Assembly: GCA_025924495.1 (NCBI GenBank)
Contig: JAICIG010000301.1
Location: forward strand, 1-9,716
Direction of reading: 5' to 3'
From: Pirellulales bacterium
GTDB taxonomy: Bacteria > Planctomycetota > Planctomycetia > Pirellulales > JAICIG01
DNA: 9,716 nucleotides
Within the stretch, counting starts at the first letter, position 1. Every line of letters starts with the position of its first letter. Shown one piece after another: positions 1 to 7,828 of this stretch. A model generated the notes under the pieces. The model did not search any database. It was not told the DNA's origin and saw nothing but the letters and a program-made list of their open reading frames with translations. Made by a program: the position numbers and the translations under genes.

Positions 1-366
1 CAGTTGCCGCCGGCCCGTTTCCAGCTTCGATTTGCCGGCGCTCGACCCTTGCTCTTGCATGCTTGGGGAGCGGTCGAGCAAGACAATGGTCGTATCGATT
101 CGGCCCGCCGAGGCCAGCCCCAGCCAACCGCTGGCCAAGGGCCGCGCGATGACGAAAGCCAGGCACGCAATCGCCGCCATGCGGAACAGCAGAATCAACC
201 ACTGCCGCAGCCGCGCCAGCCCGCGCGACATGCGGTTGGCCGCCAGCAAAAACATCATGGCGCCCCAGCGCACGGTCTGATAGCGCCGCTGGTTGATCAG
301 ATGAATGATCACCGGCAGAGCCGCCAGCGCCAGCCCGGCCAGGAAGATGGGCTGCAGAAAGCTCAC
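1..366 (-). CDS. BatA-like membrane protein with N-terminal aerotolerance domain and VWA domain (partial, runs off the window)
   Basis: The first 122 codons of a gene that continues beyond the left edge. Translation from GTG at 366 starts MSFLQPIFLAGLALAALPVI and then reads IHLINQRRYQTVRWGAMMFL. This is the usual opening of BatA/aerotolerance-type proteins: a membrane helix at about residues 5-22, a basic stretch, then an LRQWLILLFR segment leading into a second helix at about 55-85. Near residue 97 it enters a von Willebrand A domain whose metal-site motif DRSPS (DxSxS) is intact. The GTG overlaps the stop of the upstream DUF58 gene as GTGA, which fixes this start and implies coupled translation. 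In the family these proteins work with MoxR ATPases and DUF58 proteins, probably in envelope-protein assembly or metal-dependent complex maturation; the exact role here is not known. Small edge-truncated genes with GTG starts are easily missed. Confidence 0.85.
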   Translation of the reverse strand, partial: MSFLQPIFLAGLALAALPVIIHLINQRRYQTVRWGAMMFLLAANRMSRGLARLRQWLILLFRMAAIACLAFVIARPLASGWLGLASAGRIDTTIVLLDRSPSMQEQGSSAGKSKLETGRRQL

Positions 367-1274
367 CAACTGCCTCGCTTACGGCTGCGTTCGACCAGGA
401 ATCGCGACAGCACGCGTTCGTAGTCTTCACTAATGTTAACGCGGTGATAGTCCACCGCCGATTCCAGGACGATCTGTTTCATCTGTTCCAGATACTTGTT
501 CAGCGCCAGGTGGTAGCGGTCCGCAATCTCGTGCGGCTCGGCAAAGATGGGCGTACCGCCTTCCAGATCGAGAAATCGCGTCGGCCGACGAAAGTCGAAA
601 TTCAGCTCCTGCGAATCAAGCAGGTGGAACGCGGCTACGTCGTGTTTGCGGAAGCGCAGATGTTCGAAACAACTGCGCAGCTCCTCCGGCTCGATGAAGA
701 AGTCGGACAAGATTACGATCAATGCCCGCTGCCGCACCGTTTCGGCCAATTCGTGCAAGGCCGCTGGCAAATGGCTTTCGCCTTTGGCCCGAGCCTGCTC
801 CAACACGTCGAAAACGGCCGATAAGTGGGCAGGATTGCGCCGCGGCGGAATGTTGCGCAGCACGCCTCCCGCTACGCAGGTCAGCCCGACCGCATCGCCC
901 TGCTCTACCGCCAGATAGCCCAGACTTCCGGCCAACCGGCGGGCGTAGGCCAGCTTCGTTGTGCCGGCGGAGCCGAAATCCATTGAGCCGCTGGTATCGA
1001 GCACCAGGCAGCAACGCAGATTGGTGTCGGCCTCGAATTCTTTGACATAAAAGCGGTCGGAGCGGCCATACGCTCGCCAATCCATGCGCCGCGGATCATC
1101 GCCGGGCACGTACTTGCGATATTCGGCAAACTCGACGCTCGAGCCGCGATGCGGGCTTTGGTGGCGGCCGGAAACCGTGCCTTGCATCGGCTGCCGCGCG
1201 AACAGCGGAATCGCCGCCAGTCGCGCCAGCACCTTCGGCTCCAGGAAGCTGCGAGACTGGCGAATCGTGGACAT
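363..1274 (-). CDS. DUF58 protein with VWA-type metal site (MoxR partner)
   Basis: A 303-residue protein of the DUF58 family, partner of MoxR ATPases. The family signature is clear at residues 41-66: HRGSSVEFAEYR followed by YVPGDDPRRMDW, with the adjoining YGRSDRFYVKEFEA. It leads directly into DTSGS at 93-97, an intact DxSxS metal-binding site of the von Willebrand A fold. Residues 130-260 give the rest of the alpha/beta domain, including VILSDFF at about 185. There is no signal peptide or membrane helix, so it is probably cytoplasmic or membrane-associated through its partner. It lies 63 bases after moxR and overlaps the BatA-like gene by four bases, so the three are probably one transcript. 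The start at 1274 has only a weak ribosome site (ACGGAC) but sits at the usual distance before the signature. Family role, from knowledge: assembly or activation of target proteins with MoxR; substrate unknown. Confidence 0.93.
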   Translation of the reverse strand: MSTIRQSRSFLEPKVLARLAAIPLFARQPMQGTVSGRHQSPHRGSSVEFAEYRKYVPGDDPRRMDWRAYGRSDRFYVKEFEADTNLRCCLVLDTSGSMDFGSAGTTKLAYARRLAGSLGYLAVEQGDAVGLTCVAGGVLRNIPPRRNPAHLSAVFDVLEQARAKGESHLPAALHELAETVRQRALIVILSDFFIEPEELRSCFEHLRFRKHDVAAFHLLDSQELNFDFRRPTRFLDLEGGTPIFAEPHEIADRYHLALNKYLEQMKQIVLESAVDYHRVNISEDYERVLSRFLVERSRKRGSW

Positions 1275-1337
1275 TGTCGATTGGTCCGTCAGGGCCGCAA
1301 AGACTCGATGACTCCATCCGCCAGGACGCCGAACTCG

Positions 1338-2360
1338 TTACAACTCGTGCTCGGTTTCCGCAATCAGTCTGCGCACGATTTCCCGGCTATCGATGCCTTC
1401 TGATTGCGCCGCAAAGGTGGTAATCACGCGGTGCGTCAGCACCGGCAGCGCCACTTCCTGCACGTCTTCCAACCGCACCATATAGCTGCCGGAAAGTGCT
1501 GCACGGGCCTTGGCGCCCAGGATCAGATATTGCACGGCCCTGGGGCCGGCGCCCCATGCGACGAACGGTTGGATCCACTGTGGCGCCGTGGAACCTTTGG
1601 GCCGCGTCTTGCGCACCAGGCGCGCGGCGTAGGCGTAGATATGATCGGGCACGGGAATGCGGCGCACCAGATCTTGATAAGCGATGATCTGCCGGGCCGA
1701 CAGCAGATGCTCCAGTTCGGGCAAAGCATCCCCTGTCGTAGTCCGTGCGATTTGAATCTCTTCTTCCTCGTCCGGGTAATCGACCTCGACGAGAAACATG
1801 AATCGGTCAAGCTGGGCTTCAGGCAGCGGGTAGGTGCCTTCCTGCTCGACGGGGTTTTGCGTGGCGAGCACCAGGAAGGGCTGCTCGAGCCGGAACATTT
1901 TGCCGAGGATCGTGAGCTTATGCTCTTGCATCGCCTCGAGCATGGCGGCCTGGGTTTTCGGCGGCGCGCGGTTGATCTCGTCGGCCAGCACGATGTTGGC
2001 GAAGATCGGCCCTTGCAAAAAGTGAAACTCGCGCCGCCCCGACGCACCTTCTTGCAGAATATCGGTGCCGGTGATGTCCATTGGCATCAGGTCCGGCGTG
2101 AACTGGATGCGGCTGAATTTCAGCGACAGCGTTTCGGCCAGCTTGCCCACCAGCAAGGTCTTGGCCAGACCCGGCACGCCCATGAGCAGCGCGTGACCGC
2201 GCGCGAACAGGCAAATCGCCAAACGTTCGATGACGTCGTGTTGCCCGACGATGACTCGCCCGAGCTCGCGCTTCAATTGGGCATAGATTTGGCGAAGACT
2301 GTCGATCGCCGCGACGTCATTCTCTTGGAGTTGTTCGCTCGAACTGGCTTCAAGCGCCAT
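1338..2360 (-). CDS. moxR: MoxR-family AAA+ ATPase
   Basis: A 340-residue MoxR-type AAA+ ATPase. Counting from the chosen start, the Walker A loop is GVPGLAKT at 61-68 (the MoxR variant GxPGxAKT), Walker B is VLADE at 124-128 followed by INRAPPKTQAAMLEAMQE, and sensor 1 is the asparagine of ATQNP at 169. LPEAQLDRF at 179-187 is the usual MoxR segment. The C-terminal lid with WGAGPRAVQYL is present, so the enzyme looks complete. The reading frame stays open upstream to 2498, but the ATG at 2360 is preferred because AGGAGG lies 8 bases before it and the extra 46 residues are cysteine-rich and unlike the family. It is first in an operon with DUF58 and BatA-like genes. MoxR proteins act as chaperone-like ATPases that activate or assemble VWA-domain clients; the client here cannot be told from sequence. 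Confidence 0.95.
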   Translation of the reverse strand: MALEASSSEQLQENDVAAIDSLRQIYAQLKRELGRVIVGQHDVIERLAICLFARGHALLMGVPGLAKTLLVGKLAETLSLKFSRIQFTPDLMPMDITGTDILQEGASGRREFHFLQGPIFANIVLADEINRAPPKTQAAMLEAMQEHKLTILGKMFRLEQPFLVLATQNPVEQEGTYPLPEAQLDRFMFLVEVDYPDEEEEIQIARTTTGDALPELEHLLSARQIIAYQDLVRRIPVPDHIYAYAARLVRKTRPKGSTAPQWIQPFVAWGAGPRAVQYLILGAKARAALSGSYMVRLEDVQEVALPVLTHRVITTFAAQSEGIDSREIVRRLIAETEHEL

Positions 2361-2368
2361 CTTCCGTT

Positions 2369-2374
2369 CCTCCT
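2369..2374 (-). promoter_or_regulatory. Ribosome binding site deciding the moxR start
   Basis: AGGAGG on the minus strand, 8 bases before ATG 2360. It supports this start over the upstream ATG at 2498. Confidence 0.8.
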
Positions 2375-2947
2375 CGGAGTCCCGTTGCCAAGAAAGACAC
2401 GCAAGCCCGCATCGACGGCAGTTGCGCGCGTCGTCTGTGAGCGATTGCCCACACCCGACTTCCCCTGACGACGCAGCAGTCAGTCTGGCAGATTGCAATG
2501 CGATCGTCTACAGCCGCGGGAAATTTCGCTTTGTGTTATGCGCAGGTTGATGACAGCACAACGGCCAGAGGCGGAAGTGCGCCCGCCTCGTCTTTGGAGT
2601 TCGTGAAATCTGTCGCGATGCCGCACGCGCGCCGATCCTTTCGACACAACAAACCGCGCGACGGCCGCCTGACTGGCATTAGTTTACGGGGCACATACTG
2701 GAACAGTTCGCCCGCCGGGGCCGACGGCGCGAGGGGCTAATCCGGCAAACTCGGAAAAACAGGCAAAAACAGCGCTGTAAGGCGTTGCATTTCGGACTGG
2801 TTGGCGGCTTTCCGGGCCCTTGCGCGGGCGGATTGCCGAAAACGCGGCTCTTTTTGCGCACTAAACTTTTCGTGCAGACGATAGTTCGGCGGCGTCAAAG
2901 CCCGCCGACGAAGCACGCGGCTTTAGCCAACTGCGACTCGATTCGGC
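2375..2947. other. Long divergent intergenic region
   Basis: About 600 bases between the divergent moxR and HAMP-like genes. Open frames here (2498-2740 plus, 2679-2861 minus, and the upstream extensions of moxR and the HAMP gene) are rich in Arg, Pro and Ser, have no family resemblance that I recognise and lack ribosome sites, so I read the stretch as non-coding. A weak minus-strand promoter candidate for moxR lies near 2533-2561 (TTGTGC, 17 bases, TAACAC). From about 2740 to 2880 the sequence is rich in A/T runs (ggaaaaacaggcaaaaacag, ctctttttgcgcactaaac), which fits a promoter region for the plus-strand gene, but I cannot point to good -35 and -10 boxes. No RNA gene or riboswitch was recognised. 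Confidence 0.5.
2897..2924 (+). repeat. Imperfect inverted repeat in the leader of the HAMP-like gene
   Basis: AAAGCC plus GC pairs with GC plus GGCTTT: an 8-bp stem with one bulged C at 2903 and an 11-base loop. It ends 37 bases before the start codon. The right arm can compete with an alternative pairing of CGGCGG (2888-2893) with CCGCCG (2902-2907). It could be a leader hairpin or a copy of a short dispersed palindromic repeat. No run of T follows, so it is not a terminator. Confidence 0.35.
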
Positions 2948-2961
2948 AAGGAACTTCAAAC

Positions 2962-3483
2962 ATGGCCAAACGATTTCGTAGACGATTGTGGGTCGACTCC
3001 AAGGTTCAAGGCAGTTTCGCTTTGAGAGCCATTGCCTACTGGATCAGTTGCATGATGGTGGTTACCGGCGTCGCCATGCTTTGGCGCCTGCTGACGCGGC
3101 CAACCCAGCCGTTTTTTACGTCGGATGAAGAGTTGTGGGCGTGCGTCGGGCCGATCGCCGTGGCGACTCTCTTCATCTTGCCGACAATTGTCTACGACAT
3201 TCTCGTCATCACCAATCGCCTGGTCGGACCGATCTTGCGTCTGCGAGGCGCAATGCGCCGGCTGGCGCAAGGCGAGCATGTCGATCCGATTCGTTTCCGC
3301 GATGGGGACTTCTGGCAGGAATTCGCCGACGAATTCAATGCCGTCGCCGCCTATGTGCAGGCGGAACGCCAGGCAAAGAACCGCGCGCCGACCACCACGA
3401 TTTCGCTCAGCAAGATCGACGATTCGCAATCCGATTCCGCGTCGTCCAACGCTTGGCAGACGTCCGCCGCTTTGTCGGAATAA
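2962..3483 (+). CDS. Small membrane protein with orphan HAMP-like domain
   Basis: A 173-residue protein with two membrane helices (about 19-43 and 59-83) separated by a short loop, then a HAMP-like linker at about 84-134. HAMP features visible are the proline at 90 after TNRLVG, the heptad pattern ILRLRGAMRRLAQGE, and the second-helix start FADEFNAVAAYV. The last 35 residues are polar, Ser/Thr-rich and probably disordered. No kinase, methyl-accepting or cyclase domain follows, so the HAMP has no output module of its own. The short WVDSKVQGSFALR segment before the first helix recalls other small HAMP membrane proteins of planctomycetes, from memory. The frame is open back to 2785, but ATG 2962 has AAGGAA 8 bases upstream and gives a sensible cytoplasmic N-terminus. 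It is convergent with the DUF1501 gene, 26 bases apart. Function is not known; signal relay through a partner is a guess. Confidence 0.8.
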   Translation: MAKRFRRRLWVDSKVQGSFALRAIAYWISCMMVVTGVAMLWRLLTRPTQPFFTSDEELWACVGPIAVATLFILPTIVYDILVITNRLVGPILRLRGAMRRLAQGEHVDPIRFRDGDFWQEFADEFNAVAAYVQAERQAKNRAPTTTISLSKIDDSQSDSASSNAWQTSAALSE

Positions 3484-3509
3484 ATAACCTGGCTGCCCGC
3501 TAACGGCGG

Positions 3510-4916
3510 TCAAGCGAGTATTTCGCGCACGACATTGCCGTGAACGTCGGTCAGACGGAAATCGCGACCCGCGTGGCGGTAAGTCAGCTTCGTGTGATCG
3601 AAGCCGAGCAAGTGCAGGATCGTGGCATGCAAGTCGTGCACGTGGACCGGGTTCTCCACGGCCCGGTAACCGAACTCGTCAGTGGCGCCGTAGACCATGC
3701 CTCCTTTGACTCCGCCGCCCGCCAGCCAGACGGTAAAGCCCCAGTGATTGTGATCGCGCCCGCCGCCCGGCTTGCCATTGACCAGCTCGACCGCCGGCGT
3801 GCGGCCGAACTCTCCGCCGCAGATCACCAGCGTTTCGTCGAATAGGCCCCGCTGCTTGAGATCGGCGAGCAGAGCCGCGATCGGTCCGTCGCATTCAGCG
3901 GCCAGGCTGCGGTGGTTCTTCTCCAGATCGTTGTGGCTGTCCCAGGGCTGCACGTCGCCGTGATATAACTGCACCACGCGCACTCCGCGCTCCACCAGTC
4001 TTCGAGCCAGCAGCAGTTGCCTGCCGTGAACGCCATTGCCGTAGGCGTCGAGCACGTGTTGCGGTTCTTGCGAAAAGTCGAAGGCGTCGCTGGCCTCTAG
4101 CTGCATGCGGAAGGCCAATTCAAACGCTTGAATCCGCGCTTCGAGCTCCGGTTCGTCGGTGCGCGACAGTTGGTGCTGCCGGTTGAACCGCAACAATAGA
4201 TCGAGCTGCCGCCGCTGATCCGATTTGGCGACTGCGGGGCTGGTAATGTTCTCGATTAGCTCTTCGACTTTGCTTTTGCGAGTGTCGAGGTGGGTCCCTT
4301 GATAAATGCCGGGTAGAAAGGCGGCGCGCCAGTTCGAGACGTCGGCCACCGGCAGCCCCGGGCACATCGCAATGAAGCCGGGCAAATTCTGATTGTCCGT
4401 CCCTAATCCGTAAGTCACCCAGGCGCCCATGCTCGGCCGCGACAATCGCTCGTCGCCGCAGTTCATCAGCCGCATCGATTGCTCATGATTCGGCGTATTG
4501 GCGTGCATCGAACGGATGAAACAAAGGTCGTCGACGTGCGCCGCGGTCTTGGCGAAGATCTCGCTGATTTCGATGCCGCTCTGGCCGTATTTCTGGAATT
4601 TGAAGGGCGAACCCATCGCCGCGCCCGTGTGGCGCTCGGTCGTCAGGTTGCCCATGGGCAGCGGCTGGCCGTTGTATTGATTCAACAGCGGCTTCGGATC
4701 GAAAGTGTCAATCTGCGATGGACCGCCGTTGAGATAAATATGAATTACGTGCTTCGCCTTGCCGGCAAAATGAGACGCCTTGGGCGCCAAGGGGGAGATC
4801 GCCGCGGCGTTTTCGCTAGCTAACAGCCCGTCGTCTGCCAACATGCCGACGAGCCCCAGCGTTCCCAGGCCGGCGCCCATCCGGGCAAGCATGTCGCGGC
4901 GATTGAGGGGAAGCAT
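3510..4916 (-). CDS. DUF1501 exported protein (alkaline-phosphatase/sulfatase fold)
   Basis: A 468-residue DUF1501 protein, full length for the family. The N-terminus has twin arginines (NRRDML, 5-10) followed by a Gly/Leu-rich helix to about 27, suggesting Tat export. Family landmarks are LNGGPSQIDTFDPKP at 62-76, SMHANTPNHEQS at 136-147, CGGEFGRTPAV at 366-376, GGGRDHNHWGF at 384-394 and the C-terminal WLAGGGVKGGMVYG and [23 protein letters not shown]. Asp, His and Asn residues in these blocks are where the superfamily binds metal. Biochemical function is not established for the family; it nearly always sits beside a DUF1549/DUF1553 cytochrome-domain protein, as here, 83 bases behind it. 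AGGAG lies 7 bases before the ATG. It is last in the gntR operon. No terminator is evident in the 26 bases before the convergent HAMP-like gene. A 72-codon copy of its 3' end lies at 8627-8854. Confidence 0.94.
   Translation of the reverse strand: MLPLNRRDMLARMGAGLGTLGLVGMLADDGLLASENAAAISPLAPKASHFAGKAKHVIHIYLNGGPSQIDTFDPKPLLNQYNGQPLPMGNLTTERHTGAAMGSPFKFQKYGQSGIEISEIFAKTAAHVDDLCFIRSMHANTPNHEQSMRLMNCGDERLSRPSMGAWVTYGLGTDNQNLPGFIAMCPGLPVADVSNWRAAFLPGIYQGTHLDTRKSKVEELIENITSPAVAKSDQRRQLDLLLRFNRQHQLSRTDEPELEARIQAFELAFRMQLEASDAFDFSQEPQHVLDAYGNGVHGRQLLLARRLVERGVRVVQLYHGDVQPWDSHNDLEKNHRSLAAECDGPIAALLADLKQRGLFDETLVICGGEFGRTPAVELVNGKPGGGRDHNHWGFTVWLAGGGVKGGMVYGATDEFGYRAVENPVHVHDLHATILHLLGFDHTKLTYRHAGRDFRLTDVHGNVVREILA
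3586..3604 (+). repeat. 19-bp exact match shared by the two DUF1501 3' ends (copy 1)
   Basis: The sequence agcttcgtgtgatcgaagc recurs at 8703-8721. It encodes the conserved GFDHTKL or SFDHTKL block on the minus strand and is itself an inverted repeat (gcttcg/cgaagc). It reflects paralogy and codon conservation; it could also support recombination between the copies. Confidence 0.7.
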
Positions 4917-4999
4917 TGATCGTCTCCTGTCTTCAATCCATGTCCTGCATGGCGGCGTCCCGCGCGCTGAGACCAGGCGGGAATGATTTCAGCAAGGTT
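4917..4999 (-). other. Spacer between the DUF1549/1553 gene and the DUF1501 gene
   Basis: 83 bases, long for this operon. It contains the DUF1501 ribosome site (AGGAG, 4924-4928), a short inverted repeat TCCCGC/GCGGGA with a 13-base loop (about 4958-4982), and a five-codon reading frame (MQDMD) ending shortly before the ribosome site. No T-run follows the hairpin, so it may adjust relative expression or mRNA processing rather than end transcription. This is tentative. Confidence 0.3.
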
Positions 5000-7828
5000 C
5001 TAATCCAGATACATCAATTCGTTTGAGCACAGCAGCACCTGAGCCAACTGCTGCCACATATCAAGCTGCGATTGTTCGCTCTTCGTTTCCTTGACGAACG
5101 CCGTGGCGGCGGCCAATTCATCGGCCGACGGCTCGCGCGAGAATGCGGTTCGATACAATGCCGCGACTCGCTGGCCAGGATCCGCTTGACTGGCCGCCTC
5201 GGGCCTTGCCATCAGCGACTTCGCCTGCTCGATGACAAAGGGCGAATTCATGGCGAATAGCGCCTGCTGCGGAACCATGGTGCGCGGGCGGCGCTCGACT
5301 GATTGGTCGGGAGCGGCAAAGTCGAACGAGCGAAACATGCCGGGCAGGCTTTGACGGTCCACCAGGCCGTACACCGTGCGGCAACGGCTCTGCGCGTCAG
5401 CCGCAATATCGGTCGGTCTGCCGCTAGTGCGATGTTCGAGCCGAGCCGAAACCGCCAGCAGCGTGTCTCGCATCGCTTCGAAATCGAGCCGCTGGCGATT
5501 CATCCGCCACAACAGCCGATTGTCGGGATCCACGGTTCGCGCCTTCGCCGCCATTTCCGCGTCGGCTGAGGAAGATTGCTGGTAAGCGGCCGAGAGCATG
5601 ATCCAGCGGTGCAACTTTTTGAGCGACCAGCCTTCCGCTATGAATCGCGAGGCAAGGTGGTCGAGCAGTTCCGGATGCGATGGCGGCGTACTCCGCTTGC
5701 CGAAATCACTCGGGCTGGAAACCAGCGGCTCGCCGAAATGGTACATCCAGACCCGGTTGACGATCACGCGAGCCGTGAGCGGGTTCTGGGGCGAAGCGAT
5801 CGCCTGCGCCAAATCGAGCCGGCCGCTGCCATGCGCAAATGGCTTTCGCTCGCCGGTCGACAGCACTTCAAGAAACTGCCGAGGCACATGTTTGCCGGGC
5901 TGCGACGGATTGCCGCGCACAAAAATCTGCGGATCGTGCGGAGCTTCGGCGTCGTACAAAACCATGGCCCGCGGCGGCGCGCCGGCCGACTTCACCGCCA
6001 TGCGGTCGAGCTCCTGCACCTTGCCGCCGAAAGCGTCGGTTTCCTGCCGCGACATATAGCGCCGCGTCTGGCTCTTGGGGAAATAAGCGGGGCTCTCGCG
6101 ACTGACGAGTATCTCCAGAAGTTGCTGCCGCGGCGGTTCGATAGGCGGAGGCGACGCGATTCCGACCGTCGCCGGAGCGGTCTTCGATTCGTCATACACG
6201 CGTTTGAGCAGATCGCCGTACGCTCTCGCCACATCCGCGCGATTTGTCAGCGTCGCCTTGGTCAATGCCTCAAGCACGAGCGGATTGATCTGCCCGCGCT
6301 CGATGCCCGTCGGTTTTGCTTGCCACTGCTGCAAAACTGCGGCCGCCGCCTGACCGAACGCATTGGCGTCCAGCGTTTGGTCGAGTCGCATCAAGTCTCG
6401 CCATGGCCCAAACACCGGATCGTCGGCGGCGGCGCGTTCGTCGATGAATCGACGCCAGCGGGCGACCATCGGCGGACGCAGATCTTCCGGCGCAAGCGAC
6501 AGAAAGAAGATTGCCGTCTCGAGCGGATCGGGCTGTGTTGTCGCGACACGGATCAGATAATCGCCGACTCGCTGTCGCGCCGTTTCCGATAATGAATTGA
6601 ATTGTTCGTCCAGGAACTTGCGCAACTCTTCGCGCTTCGGACCTGCTTCCTTTTCGAATTCAACGCCGCCCGGCGTGTTTTCCGGTGCGTCGGTCGGCGG
6701 CAATTCCAACGGCGCCTCGCTGCTGGCAAACACACCGTAAAGCGAATAATAGTCGGCCGTGGGGATGGGGTCGTACTTATGGTCGTGACATCGTGCGCAA
6801 GAGACCGTCAGCCCCAGGAAGCCACGCGACACCGTGTCGATTCGATCGTCGATCACATCGTGAACGTTGTTGTCGTACATCCGCCCTAGCGTGAGATAAC
6901 CAAGCGCCGCCAGCCGCCAGGCCTCGACCTTCGGCTCGATCAGGTCCGCCGCCAGTTGTTCCTGGACGAAGCGGTCGAACGGCAAATCCTCATTGAAGGC
7001 GCGGATGACGTAGTCGCGGTAGGTGTAGGCGTACGGCCGGATGCGATCGTCGCCATACATCAGCACGCCGTCCTTCGTATCGGCAAACCGAGCGACGTCG
7101 AGCCAGTGGCGGCCCCAGCGCTCGCCATAGCGGGGCGACGCCAGCAACCGCTCGACGACCGACTCGAAGGCGACGGAGGTCGAGGCGGGGTCATTGATAA
7201 AGGCCTGCACTTCCTCCCAAGTCGGCGGCAACCCGATCAGATCGTAATAGGCCCGGCGGATCAATGTGCGCCGGTCGGCCGCGGGGGCCGGATGCAAGCC
7301 GGCAGCTTCGAGCTTGGCTAGTAGGAACGAATCGACGCTTGTCCGCGCCCAATGCGTGTCGTTCACCGCGGGGACGGGAGTGTCGTTGATCGATCGGAAG
7401 GCCCAATGCTGGCGGTCGGCGTCTGTAACGGCAAACTCTTTCCGCGGCGCTACGTCAGATTCTTCCGGCCATGGCATGCCGATCTCGATCCAATGCACAA
7501 GCGCCGCGATTTCGTCCTCGCGCAGCTTGGCGTCGGGCGGCATCTTCAATTCGCCGGCCTGTTTAATGGCTTGAATCAACAGACTCTCCGCCGGCTTGTG
7601 TTCGACGACTGCCGGGCCTGAATGTCCGCCTTTCAAGGCGCTTTGCCGCGAGGTGAGACGCAAGTCGGCCTCAGGATCATCGTCGCCGTGGCATTCGAAG
7701 CACTTCGCCGCCAGCACCGGACGGACGCGTCGCTCGAAAAACTCTTCGCCCGTCAATTCGGCCGCCGACAGGGGCGCCGCAGAGAACCTTATGAGGCACA
7801 GCAGCAACAAGAGGCAACGGGCTTTCAT
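5000..7828 (-). CDS. Exported planctomycete cytochrome-domain protein (PSCyt1-DUF1549-DUF1553)
   Basis: A 942-residue exported protein with the full planctomycete architecture. Residues 1-23 are a signal peptide (LLLLLCLIRFSAAPLSAA). PSCyt1 follows at about 30-120, with the heme-attachment motif CFECH at 43-47 and a likely distal methionine in LKMPP at 96. DUF1549 spans about 160-370, with RRAYYDLIGLPPTWEEV, SPRYGERWGRHWLDVAR and a second CxxCH, CARCH at 344-348. DUF1553 spans about 663-918, with NPLTARVIVNRVWMYHFGEPLV, SDFG, HPELLDHLA and RTMVPQQALFAMN. It ends in the typical LLCSNELMYLD. The heme role is inferred from the motif; the reaction of these proteins is unknown. They are widely supposed to act with DUF1501 and sulfatases in the periplasm, possibly in complex carbohydrate use. 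The start has GGGAG 7 bases upstream and overlaps the gntR stop as ATGA, so translation is coupled to the regulator. Confidence 0.95.
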   Translation of the reverse strand: MKARCLLLLLCLIRFSAAPLSAAELTGEEFFERRVRPVLAAKCFECHGDDDPEADLRLTSRQSALKGGHSGPAVVEHKPAESLLIQAIKQAGELKMPPDAKLREDEIAALVHWIEIGMPWPEESDVAPRKEFAVTDADRQHWAFRSINDTPVPAVNDTHWARTSVDSFLLAKLEAAGLHPAPAADRRTLIRRAYYDLIGLPPTWEEVQAFINDPASTSVAFESVVERLLASPRYGERWGRHWLDVARFADTKDGVLMYGDDRIRPYAYTYRDYVIRAFNEDLPFDRFVQEQLAADLIEPKVEAWRLAALGYLTLGRMYDNNVHDVIDDRIDTVSRGFLGLTVSCARCHDHKYDPIPTADYYSLYGVFASSEAPLELPPTDAPENTPGGVEFEKEAGPKREELRKFLDEQFNSLSETARQRVGDYLIRVATTQPDPLETAIFFLSLAPEDLRPPMVARWRRFIDERAAADDPVFGPWRDLMRLDQTLDANAFGQAAAAVLQQWQAKPTGIERGQINPLVLEALTKATLTNRADVARAYGDLLKRVYDESKTAPATVGIASPPPIEPPRQQLLEILVSRESPAYFPKSQTRRYMSRQETDAFGGKVQELDRMAVKSAGAPPRAMVLYDAEAPHDPQIFVRGNPSQPGKHVPRQFLEVLSTGERKPFAHGSGRLDLAQAIASPQNPLTARVIVNRVWMYHFGEPLVSSPSDFGKRSTPPSHPELLDHLASRFIAEGWSLKKLHRWIMLSAAYQQSSSADAEMAAKARTVDPDNRLLWRMNRQRLDFEAMRDTLLAVSARLEHRTSGRPTDIAADAQSRCRTVYGLVDRQSLPGMFRSFDFAAPDQSVERRPRTMVPQQALFAMNSPFVIEQAKSLMARPEAASQADPGQRVAALYRTAFSREPSADELAAATAFVKETKSEQSQLDMWQQLAQVLLCSNELMYLD

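Noticed and set aside
4..423. 139-codon plus-strand open frame at the left edge
   Set aside because: Antisense to the BatA-like start and the end of the DUF58 gene, which have clear family features.
1404..2468. 354-codon plus-strand open frame
   Set aside because: It is fully antisense to moxR, an unmistakable AAA+ gene, and its translation has no recognisable family; a high-GC shadow.
2361..2498. 46-residue N-terminal extension of moxR from ATG 2498
   Set aside because: AGGAGG lies 8 bases before ATG 2360 and the extension is unlike MoxR proteins.
3484..3509. Bidirectional terminator between the HAMP-like and DUF1501 genes
   Set aside because: Only short 3-4 base arms can pair and there is no T-run on either strand.
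5576..6592. 338-codon plus-strand open frame
   Set aside because: Antisense to the PSCyt1/DUF1549/DUF1553 gene; Arg- and His-rich translation with no family signature.
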